This document shows, in pieces, positions 26,198 to 35,265 of a DNA stretch of 64,000 nucleotides. The DNA is from Intrasporangiaceae bacterium URHB0013 (GTDB lineage: Bacteria; Actinomycetota; Actinomycetes; Actinomycetales; Dermatophilaceae). The notes beneath the pieces are model-generated. The model saw only the letters and a list, made by a program, of their open reading frames with translations. It did no database searches and was not told the origin of the DNA. Positions within the stretch are counted from its first letter, which is position 1. Every line of letters starts with the position of its first letter. The stretch lies in the NCBI GenBank assembly GCA_000620545.1, contig JIBA01000017.1, forward strand, positions 172,873 through 236,872, read 5' to 3'. The translations under genes were made by a program, and so were the position numbers.

Positions 26198-27367
26198 ATG
26201 GTTCCCGAGCTGTCCGTGGTCATCCCGATGTACAACGAGGAGGAGGTGCTCCCGCTCCTCGTCGAGCGGCTCCGCCCGCTCCTCGACGCCATGGGCACCA
26301 CGTACGAGGTGGTGGCGGTCGACGACGGCAGCACCGACCTGACGCCCGCGCTCCTTCAGCGCTACCACCGCGAGTGGTCGCAGCTGCGCGTGCTGCGCCT
26401 GCGCGCCAACGCCGGGCACCAGGCGGCGATCTCCGCCGGGCTCGTCAGCGCGCTCGGGGACTACGTCGTGACGATCGACGCCGACCTGCAGGACCCGCCG
26501 GAGATCATCCCCCAGATGCTCGCGGCCGCGAAGGACGACGGCGTCGACGTCGTCTACGGCGTGCGCAGCGACCGCTCCACCGACACGTGGTTCAAACGGG
26601 CGTCCGCGCAGGGCTTCTACCGGCTGATCGGACTCATGTCGCAGACCTCGGCGCACGCCGACGCCGGCGACTACCGCCTCATGTCGCGGGCCACGGTCGA
26701 CGCCATCAACAGCCTCCCCGAGCACAACCGCGTCCTGCGCTTCATCGTGCCGGCGCTCAACTTCCCCTCCGACACGGTCGAGTACAAGCGCGAGGAGCGC
26801 GCCGCCGGAAATTCGAAATACCCCCTCCTGAAGATGATCAAGCTCTCGCTCGACTCGCTGACGGGCTTCTCCACCGCCCCGCTGCGGCTCGCGACCCTGG
26901 CCGGCTTCGGCGGCGCCGTCCTAGCCGTGCTGCTCGTGCTCTACACGCTCATCTCCCGCTCGCAGGGCCACACCGTCGCCGGCTGGACCTCGACGGTCGC
27001 GATCGTCGCGGGAGTGGGTGCGGTCCAGCTCGTCTGCGTCGGCATCCTCGGCGAGTACATCGGGCGGATGTACGCGCACATGCAGGGCCGGCCGACCTAC
27101 TTCATCGCCTACGACTCGATGACCGCCGACATCGGCGCGCACGGTCCGACCGACACGCCCCTGCCGGCCCAGCCGAGCGAGGAGCACATCATCACGACGC
27201 GCGAGACGCCCGAGGCCGGCGAGGACTCCGAGGCGTCTGCGGCGTCCGAGCCGCTGACGTCGCGTCAGACGGCAGAGGCGCAGGACGAGCCCGACACCGC
27301 GTCAGCACGTGCGGGCGTGCAGGGCGTTGCCCACCCCAAGCCGGAGCGCAGTCAGCTGCGCGGCTGA
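26198..27367 (+). CDS. Family 2 glycosyltransferase with two C-terminal membrane helices
   Basis: The 389-residue protein starts LSVVIPMYNEEEVLP and has VVAVDDGSTD and the DxD-type VTIDADLQDPPE, the GT2 catalytic core of dolichol/undecaprenyl-phosphate sugar transferases. Two membrane helices follow (about 231-252 and 265-287), the GtrB/ArnC layout. These enzymes load a sugar onto polyprenyl phosphate for cell-surface glycans. The last 70 residues are acidic and disordered-looking, an addition to the family core. The 3' end overlaps the convergent methyltransferase gene by 16 bases. Confidence 0.88.
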   Translation: MVPELSVVIPMYNEEEVLPLLVERLRPLLDAMGTTYEVVAVDDGSTDLTPALLQRYHREWSQLRVLRLRANAGHQAAISAGLVSALGDYVVTIDADLQDPPEIIPQMLAAAKDDGVDVVYGVRSDRSTDTWFKRASAQGFYRLIGLMSQTSAHADAGDYRLMSRATVDAINSLPEHNRVLRFIVPALNFPSDTVEYKREERAAGNSKYPLLKMIKLSLDSLTGFSTAPLRLATLAGFGGAVLAVLLVLYTLISRSQGHTVAGWTSTVAIVAGVGAVQLVCVGILGEYIGRMYAHMQGRPTYFIAYDSMTADIGAHGPTDTPLPAQPSEEHIITTRETPEAGEDSEASAASEPLTSRQTAEAQDEPDTASARAGVQGVAHPKPERSQLRG

Positions 27368-28047
27368 GCCCGCACGAGCAGGCTGACGCCGGGAAGGGCG
27401 CCGACCGGCAGGTAGCGCTCGGCCGTGATGATCGTGCGCAGACCGAAGTTGACGACTGGGTGCAGGTTCTCGAGGTCCGAGCCCGAGCTCGTCCGGCGTC
27501 GCATCGCCACGACCGGGCGCAGCAGCACGTTCCACGAGCGCACGTCCCTGACCTCGAAGCCCCCGCGGTCGAGCAGCTCGAGCAGGCCCTCGCGGGTGTA
27601 GCGACGCACGTGGTCGACGGCCTCGTCGTGCTCCGACCACAGCCTCGGGTCGGCCGGCACGGCCACGAGGTAGGTGCCCGTCGGCTTGAGCACCCGGCGC
27701 ACCTCGGCCACCGCGGCGTCGTCGTCGTGGAGGTGCTCGAGCAGGTCGAAGGCCATGACGAGGTCGAGCGAGGCGTCAGCGAACGGCAACCGGGTCGCGT
27801 CGCCGCGCAGCGTCGGGAGACCGCGACCGTGCGCCACCTCCGCGCCGTCCGACCCGTACTCGAGGGCGACGGCGTCCCAACCGTGCTCGCGCAGGACGCG
27901 GGTGTTCCCGCCGCCCGCTGCGCCGATGTCGAGGGCGCGTCCGGGCACCAGCCCCGAGATGGCCTTGGCCAGGAGGTGGCGCCGCTCGCGGTACCACCAG
28001 TGGTCGTCCTCCAGCTCAGCGAGCTTGCGGACCTCGGTACCTTCCAT
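27352..28047 (-). CDS. Class I SAM-dependent methyltransferase
   Basis: This 231-residue protein has the SAM motif ALDIGAAGGGNTRVL near residue 38, DLVMAFDLLEHLHDDDAAV (motif II/post-I region) and LKPTGTYLVAVPADPRLWSEHDE. It resembles methyltransferases found with glycosyltransferases in surface glycan loci, which agrees with its convergent GT2 neighbour. The substrate is unknown. ATG 28047 begins at MEGTEVRKLAELEDDHWWYRER, a start typical of this group; the first 20 residues contain no competing Met. Confidence 0.85.
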   Translation of the reverse strand: MEGTEVRKLAELEDDHWWYRERRHLLAKAISGLVPGRALDIGAAGGGNTRVLREHGWDAVALEYGSDGAEVAHGRGLPTLRGDATRLPFADASLDLVMAFDLLEHLHDDDAAVAEVRRVLKPTGTYLVAVPADPRLWSEHDEAVDHVRRYTREGLLELLDRGGFEVRDVRSWNVLLRPVVAMRRRTSSGSDLENLHPVVNFGLRTIITAERYLPVGALPGVSLLVRAQPRS

Positions 28048-28084
28048 GGTCGGACATCATGCCATCCGGCCTTCCCCGGTGCAG

Positions 28085-28154
28085 CAGCGCCCGCCAGCGC
28101 CCGTCAGCGCCCGTCAGCGCCCGTCGGCGCCCGTCAGCGCCTGTCAGCGCGTGT
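28085..28154 (-). repeat. 10-bp tandem repeat, seven copies, running into the proA stop
   Basis: Seven decamers of CAGCGCCCGT (one or two changes in units 1, 5, 6 and 7) run from the proA-methyltransferase gap over the proA stop codon (28144-28146) and its last codons. Confidence 0.9.
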
Positions 28155-29427
28155 GGCCGTCCCCCTCGACGATCCACTTCGTCGTCGTGAGCTCGGGCAG
28201 TGCCATCGGGCCGCGCGCGTGCAGCTTCTGCGTCGAGATGCCGATCTCGGCACCGAACCCGAACTCGCCACCGTCGGTGAACCGGGTGCTCGCGTTGACC
28301 ATGACGGCCGCTGCGTCCACCTCCGCGGTGAAGCGCCGGGCGGCCGCCCGGTCCTCCGTGACGATCGCCTCGGTGTGTCCGGTGCCGAACCGTCGGATCC
28401 GTTCCATCGCCTCGTCGAGGTCGTCGACGACGGCCACGCTCATCTCGAGACCGTGCCACTCCGTCCCGAAGTCCGCCTCGCTGGCGAGGTCGTATGCCGC
28501 CCCGGCCGCCTCCGCGTACTGCATGACCTCCGGTGCCACGTGCAGTCGCACGCCGGCACCCGCCAGGTGGGTCAGGGCCTTCGGCAGGAAGTCCGCGGCG
28601 ACGTCCCGGTGGACGAGGAGCGACTCGGCTGCGTTGCACACGCTCGGCCGGTGCGTCTTGGCGTTGAAGGTGATGGCCTGGGCCTTGTCGAGGTCGGCAG
28701 CCCGGTCGACGTACACGTGGCACACGCCGACACCGGTCTCGATGACGGGCACGGTCGACTCCTCGACCACGGTCCGGATGAGATCCGCGCCCCCGCGGGG
28801 GATGACGAGATCGACGTGGCCGCGGGCCGTCATCAGGGCGCGGGCCGCGTCGCGCCCACCCTCCTCGAGCAGGGTGATGGCGTCGACCGGCAGGCGTTGG
28901 GCGGCCAGGGAGCCACGCAGCGCCGCGACCAACGCGTGGTTGCTGCTCGCCGCCGCGGAGCCGCCGCGCAGGAGCACGGCGTTGCCGGACTTGAGGGCGA
29001 GGCCAGCGGCGTCGACCGTCACGTTGGGTCGGGCCTCGTAGATCATCCCGATGACGCCCATGGGCACCCGCACCTGGCGGATCTGAAGACCGTTGGCGAG
29101 CGTCGAGCCCCGCACGATCTCACCGACGGGGTCGGGCAGGGCCGCGACGTCGCGCAGCGCCTGGGCGACGGCGGCCACACGCGGGCGGTCGAGCCTCAGA
29201 CGATCCTGCAGGCTCTCGCTCATGCCGCCCGCGCGACCGCGCTCGATGTCCTCGGCGTTGGCCTCGATGACCGCCGACGCTGCCGCATCCACCGCATCGG
29301 CCAGCAGCAGCAGGGCAGCGTCCTTCTCGGCGCGCGACATGAGGGCGAGCCGACGCGAGGCGGTGCGCGCAGCCCGAGCCAGGGCCGTCACGTGCTCGAC
29401 GACGGCGGGGTCGATCGTCTGGGACAT
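28144..29427 (-). CDS. proA: Gamma-glutamyl phosphate reductase ProA
   Basis: The 427-residue enzyme is full length. The catalytic Cys is in [15 protein letters not shown], and [21 protein letters not shown] marks the NADPH-binding region. ProA reduces gamma-glutamyl phosphate to glutamate semialdehyde in proline synthesis, acting after ProB, encoded divergently 150 bases away. ATG 29427 has TACGCT six bases upstream. GGAGG lies between them but only one base from the ATG, too close to be a ribosome site, so leaderless expression is likely. The 3' end is part of a decamer minisatellite. Confidence 0.96.
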   Translation of the reverse strand: MSQTIDPAVVEHVTALARAARTASRRLALMSRAEKDAALLLLADAVDAAASAVIEANAEDIERGRAGGMSESLQDRLRLDRPRVAAVAQALRDVAALPDPVGEIVRGSTLANGLQIRQVRVPMGVIGMIYEARPNVTVDAAGLALKSGNAVLLRGGSAAASSNHALVAALRGSLAAQRLPVDAITLLEEGGRDAARALMTARGHVDLVIPRGGADLIRTVVEESTVPVIETGVGVCHVYVDRAADLDKAQAITFNAKTHRPSVCNAAESLLVHRDVAADFLPKALTHLAGAGVRLHVAPEVMQYAEAAGAAYDLASEADFGTEWHGLEMSVAVVDDLDEAMERIRRFGTGHTEAIVTEDRAAARRFTAEVDAAAVMVNASTRFTDGGEFGFGAEIGISTQKLHARGPMALPELTTTKWIVEGDGHTR

Positions 29428-29433
29428 GCCTCC

Positions 29434-29439
29434 AGCGTA
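29434..29439 (-). promoter_or_regulatory. -10 element for leaderless proA start
   Basis: TACGCT on the minus strand is followed by six bases (GGAGGC) and ATG 29427. Confidence 0.5.
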
Positions 29440-29563
29440 GGTCGTCGAGCCCCCAGAGGGGCCACCGTTCCCGGGTGCCGGACCGCCACCGGCTCTCCCG
29501 GCGACGCGCGAGGTCCCGCGGCGACGCCGCTGGACGGCTCGGCGTGCGCCACGGTCCTCTCAC

Positions 29564-29569
29564 TAGAGT
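29564..29569 (+). promoter_or_regulatory. -10 element for leaderless proB start
   Basis: TAGAGT is followed by seven bases and GTG 29577, so the transcript probably starts at the GTG. Confidence 0.55.
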
Positions 29570-29576
29570 TGCACGG

Positions 29577-30689
29577 GTGTCGCCCCACTCGGTCATCAGC
29601 ACGGCCCGACGGCTCGTCGTCAAGGTCGGGTCCAGCTCGCTGACGGGCTTCGACGGCGGCATCGACCACGGCCGCCTCGTCGCGCTGGCCAACGCCCTGG
29701 CGCGCAAGCACCTCGACGGCACGCAGATCGTCCTGGTCAGCTCAGGGGCCATCGCGGCCGGCATCCACCCACTCGGCCTGACCGCTCGCCCGCGGGACCT
29801 CGCGACCCAGCAGGCTGCGGCATCCGTCGGCCAGGGCGCACTGCTGGCGGGCTACACCCAGGCCTTCGGCCACCACGAGATCACCGTCGGGCAGGTGCTG
29901 CTCACCGCTGACGACGTCACCCGCCGGACGCACTACGCCAACGCCCGCCGCACCCTCGAGCGGCTGCTCGACCTCGGCGTGCTCCCCATCGTCAACGAGA
30001 ACGACACCGTCGCCACGAGCGAGATCCGGTTCGGCGACAACGACCGCCTCGCAGCGCTCGTGGCCCACCTCATCGACGCCGACGCCCTCGTGCTCCTCTC
30101 GGACGTCGACGCCCTCTACGACGGACCGCCGAGCCGACCCGGAGCCCAGCGCATCCCCCTCGTGCGCGGGCCCCGGGACCTGCTCGACGTCGAGATCGGC
30201 GGCAGCGGCTCGAAGGTCGGGACGGGCGGCATGACCACGAAGATCGAGGCGGCCCGGATCGCGACAGCCGCCGGAGTGGTCACCGCCGTCACGGCGGCGG
30301 ACCGCGTCACCGCGGTGCTCGCCGGCGAGGACGTCGGCACGATCTTCCTGCCCATCGGGGTCCGCGGCCGGTCGAGGCGGCTGTGGCTGCAGCACGCCAC
30401 GACCGCTCGCGGGCGGCTCATCATCGACGACGGCGCCGTCGCGGCCCTCGTCCAGCGCAAGAAGTCGCTGCTGCCCGCCGGCATCACCGCCGTCGAGGGC
30501 ACCTTCCACGACGGCGACCCCGTCGACGTGTGCTCGCTCGACGGCACCGCGGTGGCCCGCGGCCTCGTCAACTACAGCTCGGCCGAGCTGCCGGCCCTGC
30601 TGGGCCGGTCGACGAAGGAGCTGGCCCGCGAGCTCGGCCCGGAGTACGAGCGCGAGGTCATCCACCGCGACGACCTCGTGGTCATCTGA
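29577..30689 (+). CDS. proB: Glutamate 5-kinase ProB with PUA domain
   Basis: From GTG 29577 the protein is 370 residues: an amino-acid-kinase domain (RLVVKVGSSSLTG near residue 12, VLPIVNENDTVAT, GDNDRLAALVA, GTGGMTTKIEAARIA) and a C-terminal PUA domain from about residue 285. ProB phosphorylates glutamate, the regulated first step of proline synthesis. It is divergent from proA, unlike the proBA operon of many bacteria. The start is supported by a -10 hexamer seven bases upstream and by conserved residues beginning soon after. In many actinobacteria proB follows obgE; here a 6.5-kb transport and sensing block separates them. Confidence 0.95.
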   Translation: MSPHSVISTARRLVVKVGSSSLTGFDGGIDHGRLVALANALARKHLDGTQIVLVSSGAIAAGIHPLGLTARPRDLATQQAAASVGQGALLAGYTQAFGHHEITVGQVLLTADDVTRRTHYANARRTLERLLDLGVLPIVNENDTVATSEIRFGDNDRLAALVAHLIDADALVLLSDVDALYDGPPSRPGAQRIPLVRGPRDLLDVEIGGSGSKVGTGGMTTKIEAARIATAAGVVTAVTAADRVTAVLAGEDVGTIFLPIGVRGRSRRLWLQHATTARGRLIIDDGAVAALVQRKKSLLPAGITAVEGTFHDGDPVDVCSLDGTAVARGLVNYSSAELPALLGRSTKELARELGPEYEREVIHRDDLVVI

Positions 30690-30749
30690 CCTGCTCCGCC
30701 GCGGCGTGCCCGCAGGCCCCCACCGCCTCGGTGGTGCCCGGACGTGCGG

Positions 30750-30782
30750 GTGGCCGCGCAGACCCCTGGGCTGCGCGGCCAC
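30750..30782. terminator. Bidirectional terminator between proB and the acetate symporter gene
   Basis: A perfect 12-bp stem, GTGGCCGCGCAG with CTGCGCGGCCAC, has a nine-base loop. It lies between two convergent genes; no long T-run is present on either side. Confidence 0.75.
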
Positions 30783-30818
30783 TCGCCGTCCGCGTGATCG
30801 CTCACGCGGCGTCCTGCG

Positions 30819-32465
30819 TCAGTGGTGGGTCGCCACCTCGGCACCGTGGCCGGTCAGCGAGCGCACCTCCATCTCGGCGTACTTCGCCGCGCTGTACTCC
30901 TTGCTCGTGACCGTCCCGATGTAGCCGAGGACGAAGCCGAGCGGGATCGAGACGATGCCCGGGTTGTCGAGCGGGAACCAGTGGAAGTCGACTCCCTGGA
31001 GCATCGAGGGGCTCTTGTTCGTCAGCGGGTCGATCGGCTTGCCGGAGACGACGGGGCTGAAGATGATCAGCGTGATCGAGCTGATGAGTCCGCCGTAGAT
31101 GCTCCACAACGCACCGCGGGTGTTGAACCGCTTCCAGAAGAGCGAGTAGAGGATCGTCGGCAGGTTCGCGCTCGCCGCGATCGCGAAGGCCAGGGCGACG
31201 AGGAAGGCGATGTTCTGACCGAGGGCGAAGATGCCACCGATGATGGCGACGGCGCCAAGGACGAGCGCGGCGAGGCGTGCGACCTTGACCTCCTCCTCCG
31301 GCGTGGCCCGGCCGCCCTTGACGACGGTGTTGTAGATGTCGTGCGACAGCGACGCACTGGCCGTGATCGTCAGACCGGCGACGACGGCGAGGATCGTCGC
31401 GAAGGCGACGGCCGAGATGATGCCGAGCAGGATCTCGCCACCGAGCTGGAAGGCCAGCAGCGGGGCAGCCGAGTTGACGCCACCGGGAGCGTTCTTGATC
31501 GTGCTGGCGCCGACGAGGTCCGCGGCGCCGAAGCCGAGCACCAGCGTGAACAGGTAGAAGACGCCGATGAGCCAGATGGCCCAGACGACCGAGCGGCGGG
31601 CCTCGCGCGAGGTCGGGACCGTGTAGAAGCGCATGAGGACGTGCGGCAGACCCGCGGTGCCGAGCACGAGAGCCATGGACAGGGAGATGAAGTCGATGGG
31701 GTTCTTGTACTGCAGGCCGGGCTGGAGCAGGTCCTTGCCGCCGGCCTCCTGCGAGGCCGTCGTCGCATCACCGAGCAGGGTCGAGAGACTGAACCCGAAC
31801 TTGCTGAGGACCCACAGCGTCATGATCCCGGCGCCGATGATGAGCAGCACGGCCTTGATGATCTGCACCCACGTCGTGCCCTTCATGCCGCCGTAGATGA
31901 CGTAGAAGATCATGATGAGGCCGACGACGACGATGACGAGCCGCTGGCCCATCGCGCCCTCGACGCCGAGCAGGAGAGCCACGAGTCCACCGGCGCCGGC
32001 CATCTGGGCCAGCAGGTAGAAGAAGGACACGACGAGCGTCGAGGTGGCCGCGGCGATGCGGACCGGGCGCTGGCGCAACCGGAAGCTGAGCACGTCGGCC
32101 ATCGTGTACTTGCCGACGTTGCGGAGCAGCTCGGCCACGAGCAGCAGGGCGACGAGCCAGGCCACGAGGAAGCCGATGGAATAGAGGAAGCCGTCGTAGC
32201 CGTTGATGGCGATGGCGCCGGCGATGCCGAGGAACGAGGCCGCCGAGAGGTAGTCACCGGCGATGGCGATGCCGTTCTGGCGGCCGGTGAAGGCGCGGCC
32301 GCCGGCGTAGTACTCCGCGGCGCTGCGGTTGTTGCGCGACGCGCGGATGACGATGGCCAGGGTGACCACGACGAACAGGGCGAAGATGCCGATGTTGATC
32401 GCGGGGTTGCCGACCGTGGTCGCCGCGGGGACGAGTGACGGGGCCGTGGTGAGGAGCGCGCTCAC
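30819..32465 (-). CDS. Cation/acetate symporter (ActP-like, SSS family)
   Basis: The 548-residue protein has about 13 membrane helices and SSS-family signatures: AAEYYAGGRAFTGRQNG, GDYLSAASFLGIAGAIAI near residue 67, and GTAGLPHVLMRFYTVPTSR. It should take up acetate or similar monocarboxylates with Na+ or H+. GTG 32465 overlaps the stop of the DUF485 gene (GTGA), the standard DUF485-actP pair. The longer open frame upstream is the shadow of the DUF485 gene. Confidence 0.92.
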   Translation of the reverse strand: MSALLTTAPSLVPAATTVGNPAINIGIFALFVVVTLAIVIRASRNNRSAAEYYAGGRAFTGRQNGIAIAGDYLSAASFLGIAGAIAINGYDGFLYSIGFLVAWLVALLLVAELLRNVGKYTMADVLSFRLRQRPVRIAAATSTLVVSFFYLLAQMAGAGGLVALLLGVEGAMGQRLVIVVVGLIMIFYVIYGGMKGTTWVQIIKAVLLIIGAGIMTLWVLSKFGFSLSTLLGDATTASQEAGGKDLLQPGLQYKNPIDFISLSMALVLGTAGLPHVLMRFYTVPTSREARRSVVWAIWLIGVFYLFTLVLGFGAADLVGASTIKNAPGGVNSAAPLLAFQLGGEILLGIISAVAFATILAVVAGLTITASASLSHDIYNTVVKGGRATPEEEVKVARLAALVLGAVAIIGGIFALGQNIAFLVALAFAIAASANLPTILYSLFWKRFNTRGALWSIYGGLISSITLIIFSPVVSGKPIDPLTNKSPSMLQGVDFHWFPLDNPGIVSIPLGFVLGYIGTVTSKEYSAAKYAEMEVRSLTGHGAEVATHH

Positions 32466-32797
32466 TGCTGCCCTCCCATCTTCTGGGCGAGGGCTTCGGC
32501 CTCGGGGTCGAACACGCGGTCGGCCCAGCGGGCGTAGACCATCGTGATGGTGAACGTGGAGACGAACTGGAGGAGGCCGAGCATCAGGCCCCACGTGACG
32601 TTGCCGAGGACCCGCGTCCCCATGAAGTCCTTCGCGAAGACGGACAGCAGGACGAAGAGGAAGTACCACGCGAGGAACAGCGCGGTCATCGGGAAGACGA
32701 ACTTGCGGAACTTGCTTCGCAGCTGGGCGAACTCGGGTGAGTTCTGCATGGTGACGTTGAGGTCGTCCACCACACGATCTGGAGCCTCTTTGCTCAC
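32462..32797 (-). CDS. DUF485 membrane protein, partner of the acetate symporter
   Basis: This 111-residue protein has two membrane helices after a short cytoplasmic start. Landmarks are RKFVFPMTALFLAWYFLFVL and VLGNVTWGLMLGLLQFVSTF, the DUF485 pattern. DUF485 proteins (YjcH, MctB) accompany SSS monocarboxylate transporters and are thought to assist them. GTG 32797 has GGAGGTGG upstream with a spacer of about eight bases and gives the expected length. A TATTTT hexamer at 32947-32942 (minus) is a possible -10 box, leaving a leader of about 140 bases. Confidence 0.9.
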   Translation of the reverse strand: MSKEAPDRVVDDLNVTMQNSPEFAQLRSKFRKFVFPMTALFLAWYFLFVLLSVFAKDFMGTRVLGNVTWGLMLGLLQFVSTFTITMVYARWADRVFDPEAEALAQKMGGQQ

Positions 32798-33024
32798 TTG
32801 GGGCCACCTCCGGGACGGTTGGGTCGTACGTGGGTCTCCGTGGTCACGCGGTCCTGCCTGCCACCGACGCTCCCCGGACGGTCCCGTGGTGAGTCGACGC
32901 CCCTGTCGCTCCGCGCTGCCGGCACACGGCCGGCGACTGCCAAAATAGGAGCCCGCACGGGGGGCGCGGAGGCGCAGCACGGCCGGTGTCGCCGAATGGC
33001 GCCGACGGCTCGCCGTGCGCGGGA

Positions 33025-34779
33025 TCAGCTGCGACGAGCGGTCGTCCCCGGGCGATGAGCGGTCGCACCCGGGCTGTCGTATGCCGGCTGCTGCGGCCCG
33101 TCGGACGTGCCCTCCACACAGGGCCCGGGTCGAACGTCGACGGGCGCCACGGATGCGACGGTCGGCGCTCCTGTGGTCGCCTCGGCCGGGCGGTCCCCGG
33201 TCCGGCCCGACCCTCGGTCCGTCGGCCCGTCAGGGTGCGGGACGCCGGGGCGGCGGTACCAACGCTCGGGGTGGAACGAGCCCCGGTTGAGGTCGATGTG
33301 CTCCGGCGCGTGCAACCGGACCATCGTCCGTGCGACGTGCTCGGGAGTGTGCGACCGCGTGGCGAGCGACACCATCACCATGGTGGCGAAGGCCAGCGGC
33401 ACGCTGACGGCCGCGGGCTGCTGCATGACGACGCCGAACCAGCCGGTCGTGGCGACGCCGAACGTCGTCGTCACGACGGCTCCCATCGACAGTCCGCCAC
33501 CGACAAGCATGCCGGCGATCGCCCCTGGTGACGTGAGGCCTCGCCACCAGATCCCGAGGAGCAGCATCGGGCAGAACGTCGAAGCAGCCACCGCGAAGGT
33601 CAGCTCGACCGCGTGGGCGACCGGGACCCCTGCGGCGACGACGGTCAGTGAGAGTGCAACCGCCACGACGCCGACGGTCGAGAGCCGGAATGCGCGAATT
33701 CCCTGGCGGTGCCCGGCTCCCCAGCGCACGAGGTCCTGGCTCACCACTCCGGCGACCGACACGACGAGGCCGGTCGACGTGGAGAGGAAGGCCGCGAAGG
33801 CACCCGCCGCGAGCAGGGCGGTGAGTCCCTCGGCGACCGGGCCCTCGAAGAGCCGGCTCGGCAGCTCGAGCACGACCGAGTCCGCGCGTCCTGCGGCGAC
33901 AAGGTCGGAGGCGACGCGACGCCCGATGACCCCGTAGACGACGGGCAGCAGGTAGAAGCCCGAGAGGAGCACGAGGACCGCGAGCGTCGTCCGACGCGCG
34001 GCCCGGCCGTCGCGGTTGGTGTAGAAGCGGACGACGACGTGCGGCAGGCCCATGGTGCCCAGGAAGGTGGCCAGCACGAGGGAGTAGGTCAGGTAGAGGG
34101 CGTGGTCGCCCCGCAGCGGCTCGACCCAGTCCGCGACGAACACCGTGCCGAGGTCGGGGTCGTCGCTGCGGTTGCTCACGGCGCCGAGGAGGAGGAAGAG
34201 GGGCGTCAGCAGGGCAAGGAGCTTGAGCCAGTAGTGGAAGGCCTGGACGAACGTGACGCTCCGCATGCCACCGGGCAGCACGTTGAGGCACACGACGACC
34301 GCGACCGCGAGCTGCCCGACCCAGGACGGCGCGCCGGTGAGGGTGCGGAGCGTCAGGCCGGCGCCCTGGAACTGCGGGATGAGGTAGAGCAGGCCGATCG
34401 CGACGACGAGCAGGCTGGACAGGCGGCGTGCGACGCCCGACTCGAGGCGCAGGAGGGCGAAGTCGGGCAGCGTGTAGGCGCCCGACCGGCGAAGGGGCGC
34501 GGCAACGAAGACGAGGAGCAGCAGGTAGCCCGCGGTCCAGCCGATCGGCAGCCAGAGCATGTCGACGCCGCGCGCGAGGATGAGCCCCGCGACCCCGAGG
34601 AACGAGGCGGCAGAGAGGTATTCGCCGCTGATGGCCGAGGCGTTGAGCACCGGGCTGACCCCACGCGAGGCGACGTAGAAGTCGCTCATGGTTCGCGAGA
34701 CGCGTAGCCCGAAGGCGCCGACCGCGAGGGACGCGAGCGAGACGAGGATGACGGCGACGATGCTGGCGGAGTTGTTCAC
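33025..34779 (-). CDS. Second solute:sodium symporter (ActP-like) with long polar C-terminal tail
   Basis: The 584-residue protein has SSS signatures: DFYVASRGVSPVLNASAISG, GEYLSAASFLGVAGLILARG and LGTMGLPHVVVRFYTNRDG. About 13 helices end near residue 480; the last 100 residues are Pro/Gly/Thr-rich and disordered-looking, unlike the 548-residue paralogue. It is the last gene of a four-gene operon with a LytS-type kinase, a LytTR regulator and a two-helix protein. Its GTG start lies three bases after the preceding stop. The substrate is probably a small carboxylate that the kinase or transporter also senses; this is inference. Confidence 0.9.
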   Translation of the reverse strand: MNNSASIVAVILVSLASLAVGAFGLRVSRTMSDFYVASRGVSPVLNASAISGEYLSAASFLGVAGLILARGVDMLWLPIGWTAGYLLLLVFVAAPLRRSGAYTLPDFALLRLESGVARRLSSLLVVAIGLLYLIPQFQGAGLTLRTLTGAPSWVGQLAVAVVVCLNVLPGGMRSVTFVQAFHYWLKLLALLTPLFLLLGAVSNRSDDPDLGTVFVADWVEPLRGDHALYLTYSLVLATFLGTMGLPHVVVRFYTNRDGRAARRTTLAVLVLLSGFYLLPVVYGVIGRRVASDLVAAGRADSVVLELPSRLFEGPVAEGLTALLAAGAFAAFLSTSTGLVVSVAGVVSQDLVRWGAGHRQGIRAFRLSTVGVVAVALSLTVVAAGVPVAHAVELTFAVAASTFCPMLLLGIWWRGLTSPGAIAGMLVGGGLSMGAVVTTTFGVATTGWFGVVMQQPAAVSVPLAFATMVMVSLATRSHTPEHVARTMVRLHAPEHIDLNRGSFHPERWYRRPGVPHPDGPTDRGSGRTGDRPAEATTGAPTVASVAPVDVRPGPCVEGTSDGPQQPAYDSPGATAHRPGTTARRS

Positions 34780-34782
34780 CGG

Positions 34783-35265
34783 TCAGGCACCCGGCTCATC
34801 GCCGTCGAGCAGGTCGCTGAACGTGTCCTCGTTGCGTTCGGACCACCGCACGTAGAACCAGCCGAGGGCGATGATCTCGCCGAACGCCACGACCGTGAGC
34901 AGCATCCACGGCAGCGGGACGCCGAGCACCTGGACGTCGGAGACTCCCGGGACGGCCCGGAACAGCAGCGGCAGCAGGCCGAGCGTCGACGCGAGGACGA
35001 GGAGCACGCCGAGTGCCAGACGCAGCTGGCTGCGCATGAGCGAGGTGATGTAGACCTCGCCGAGCCGGGTCTGCTCATCGATCTCCGAGGCGATCGACAC
35101 GTTGCGGGTGCGCGCCGCGGAGGTCCGGGGGCTCGTGACCCGCACGCGCGCGCGACCGCGTGGCTCCCCCGCCCCACGCGCGCCGTCGGACGGGCGCCTG
35201 CCGTCCCCGGCCGGCATACGCCCGCGTGGGGCGGCTCCCGGAGGGGTGTCGCCGCGAGACGTCAT
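34783..35265 (-). CDS. DUF485-like two-helix membrane protein of the sensor-transporter operon
   Basis: The 160-residue product has a long Arg/Gly/Pro-rich N-terminus, then ASEIDEQTRLGEVYITSLMRSQLRLA and two membrane helices (LGVLLVLASTLGLLPLLF and PWMLLTVVAFGEIIALGWFYV). Position next to an SSS transporter and the two-helix layout match DUF485-type accessory proteins, although the sequence is diverged. It overlaps the LytTR regulator gene by four bases. The basic N-terminal tail is unusual and may be disordered; an internal start closer to the helices cannot be excluded. Confidence 0.78.
   Translation of the reverse strand: MTSRGDTPPGAAPRGRMPAGDGRRPSDGARGAGEPRGRARVRVTSPRTSAARTRNVSIASEIDEQTRLGEVYITSLMRSQLRLALGVLLVLASTLGLLPLLFRAVPGVSDVQVLGVPLPWMLLTVVAFGEIIALGWFYVRWSERNEDTFSDLLDGDEPGA

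Noticed and set aside
26071..29643. A 1,190-codon open plus-strand frame across the glycosyltransferase, methyltransferase and proA genes
   Set aside because: It spans genes on both strands, is Arg/Gly/Ala-rich and has no domain pattern.
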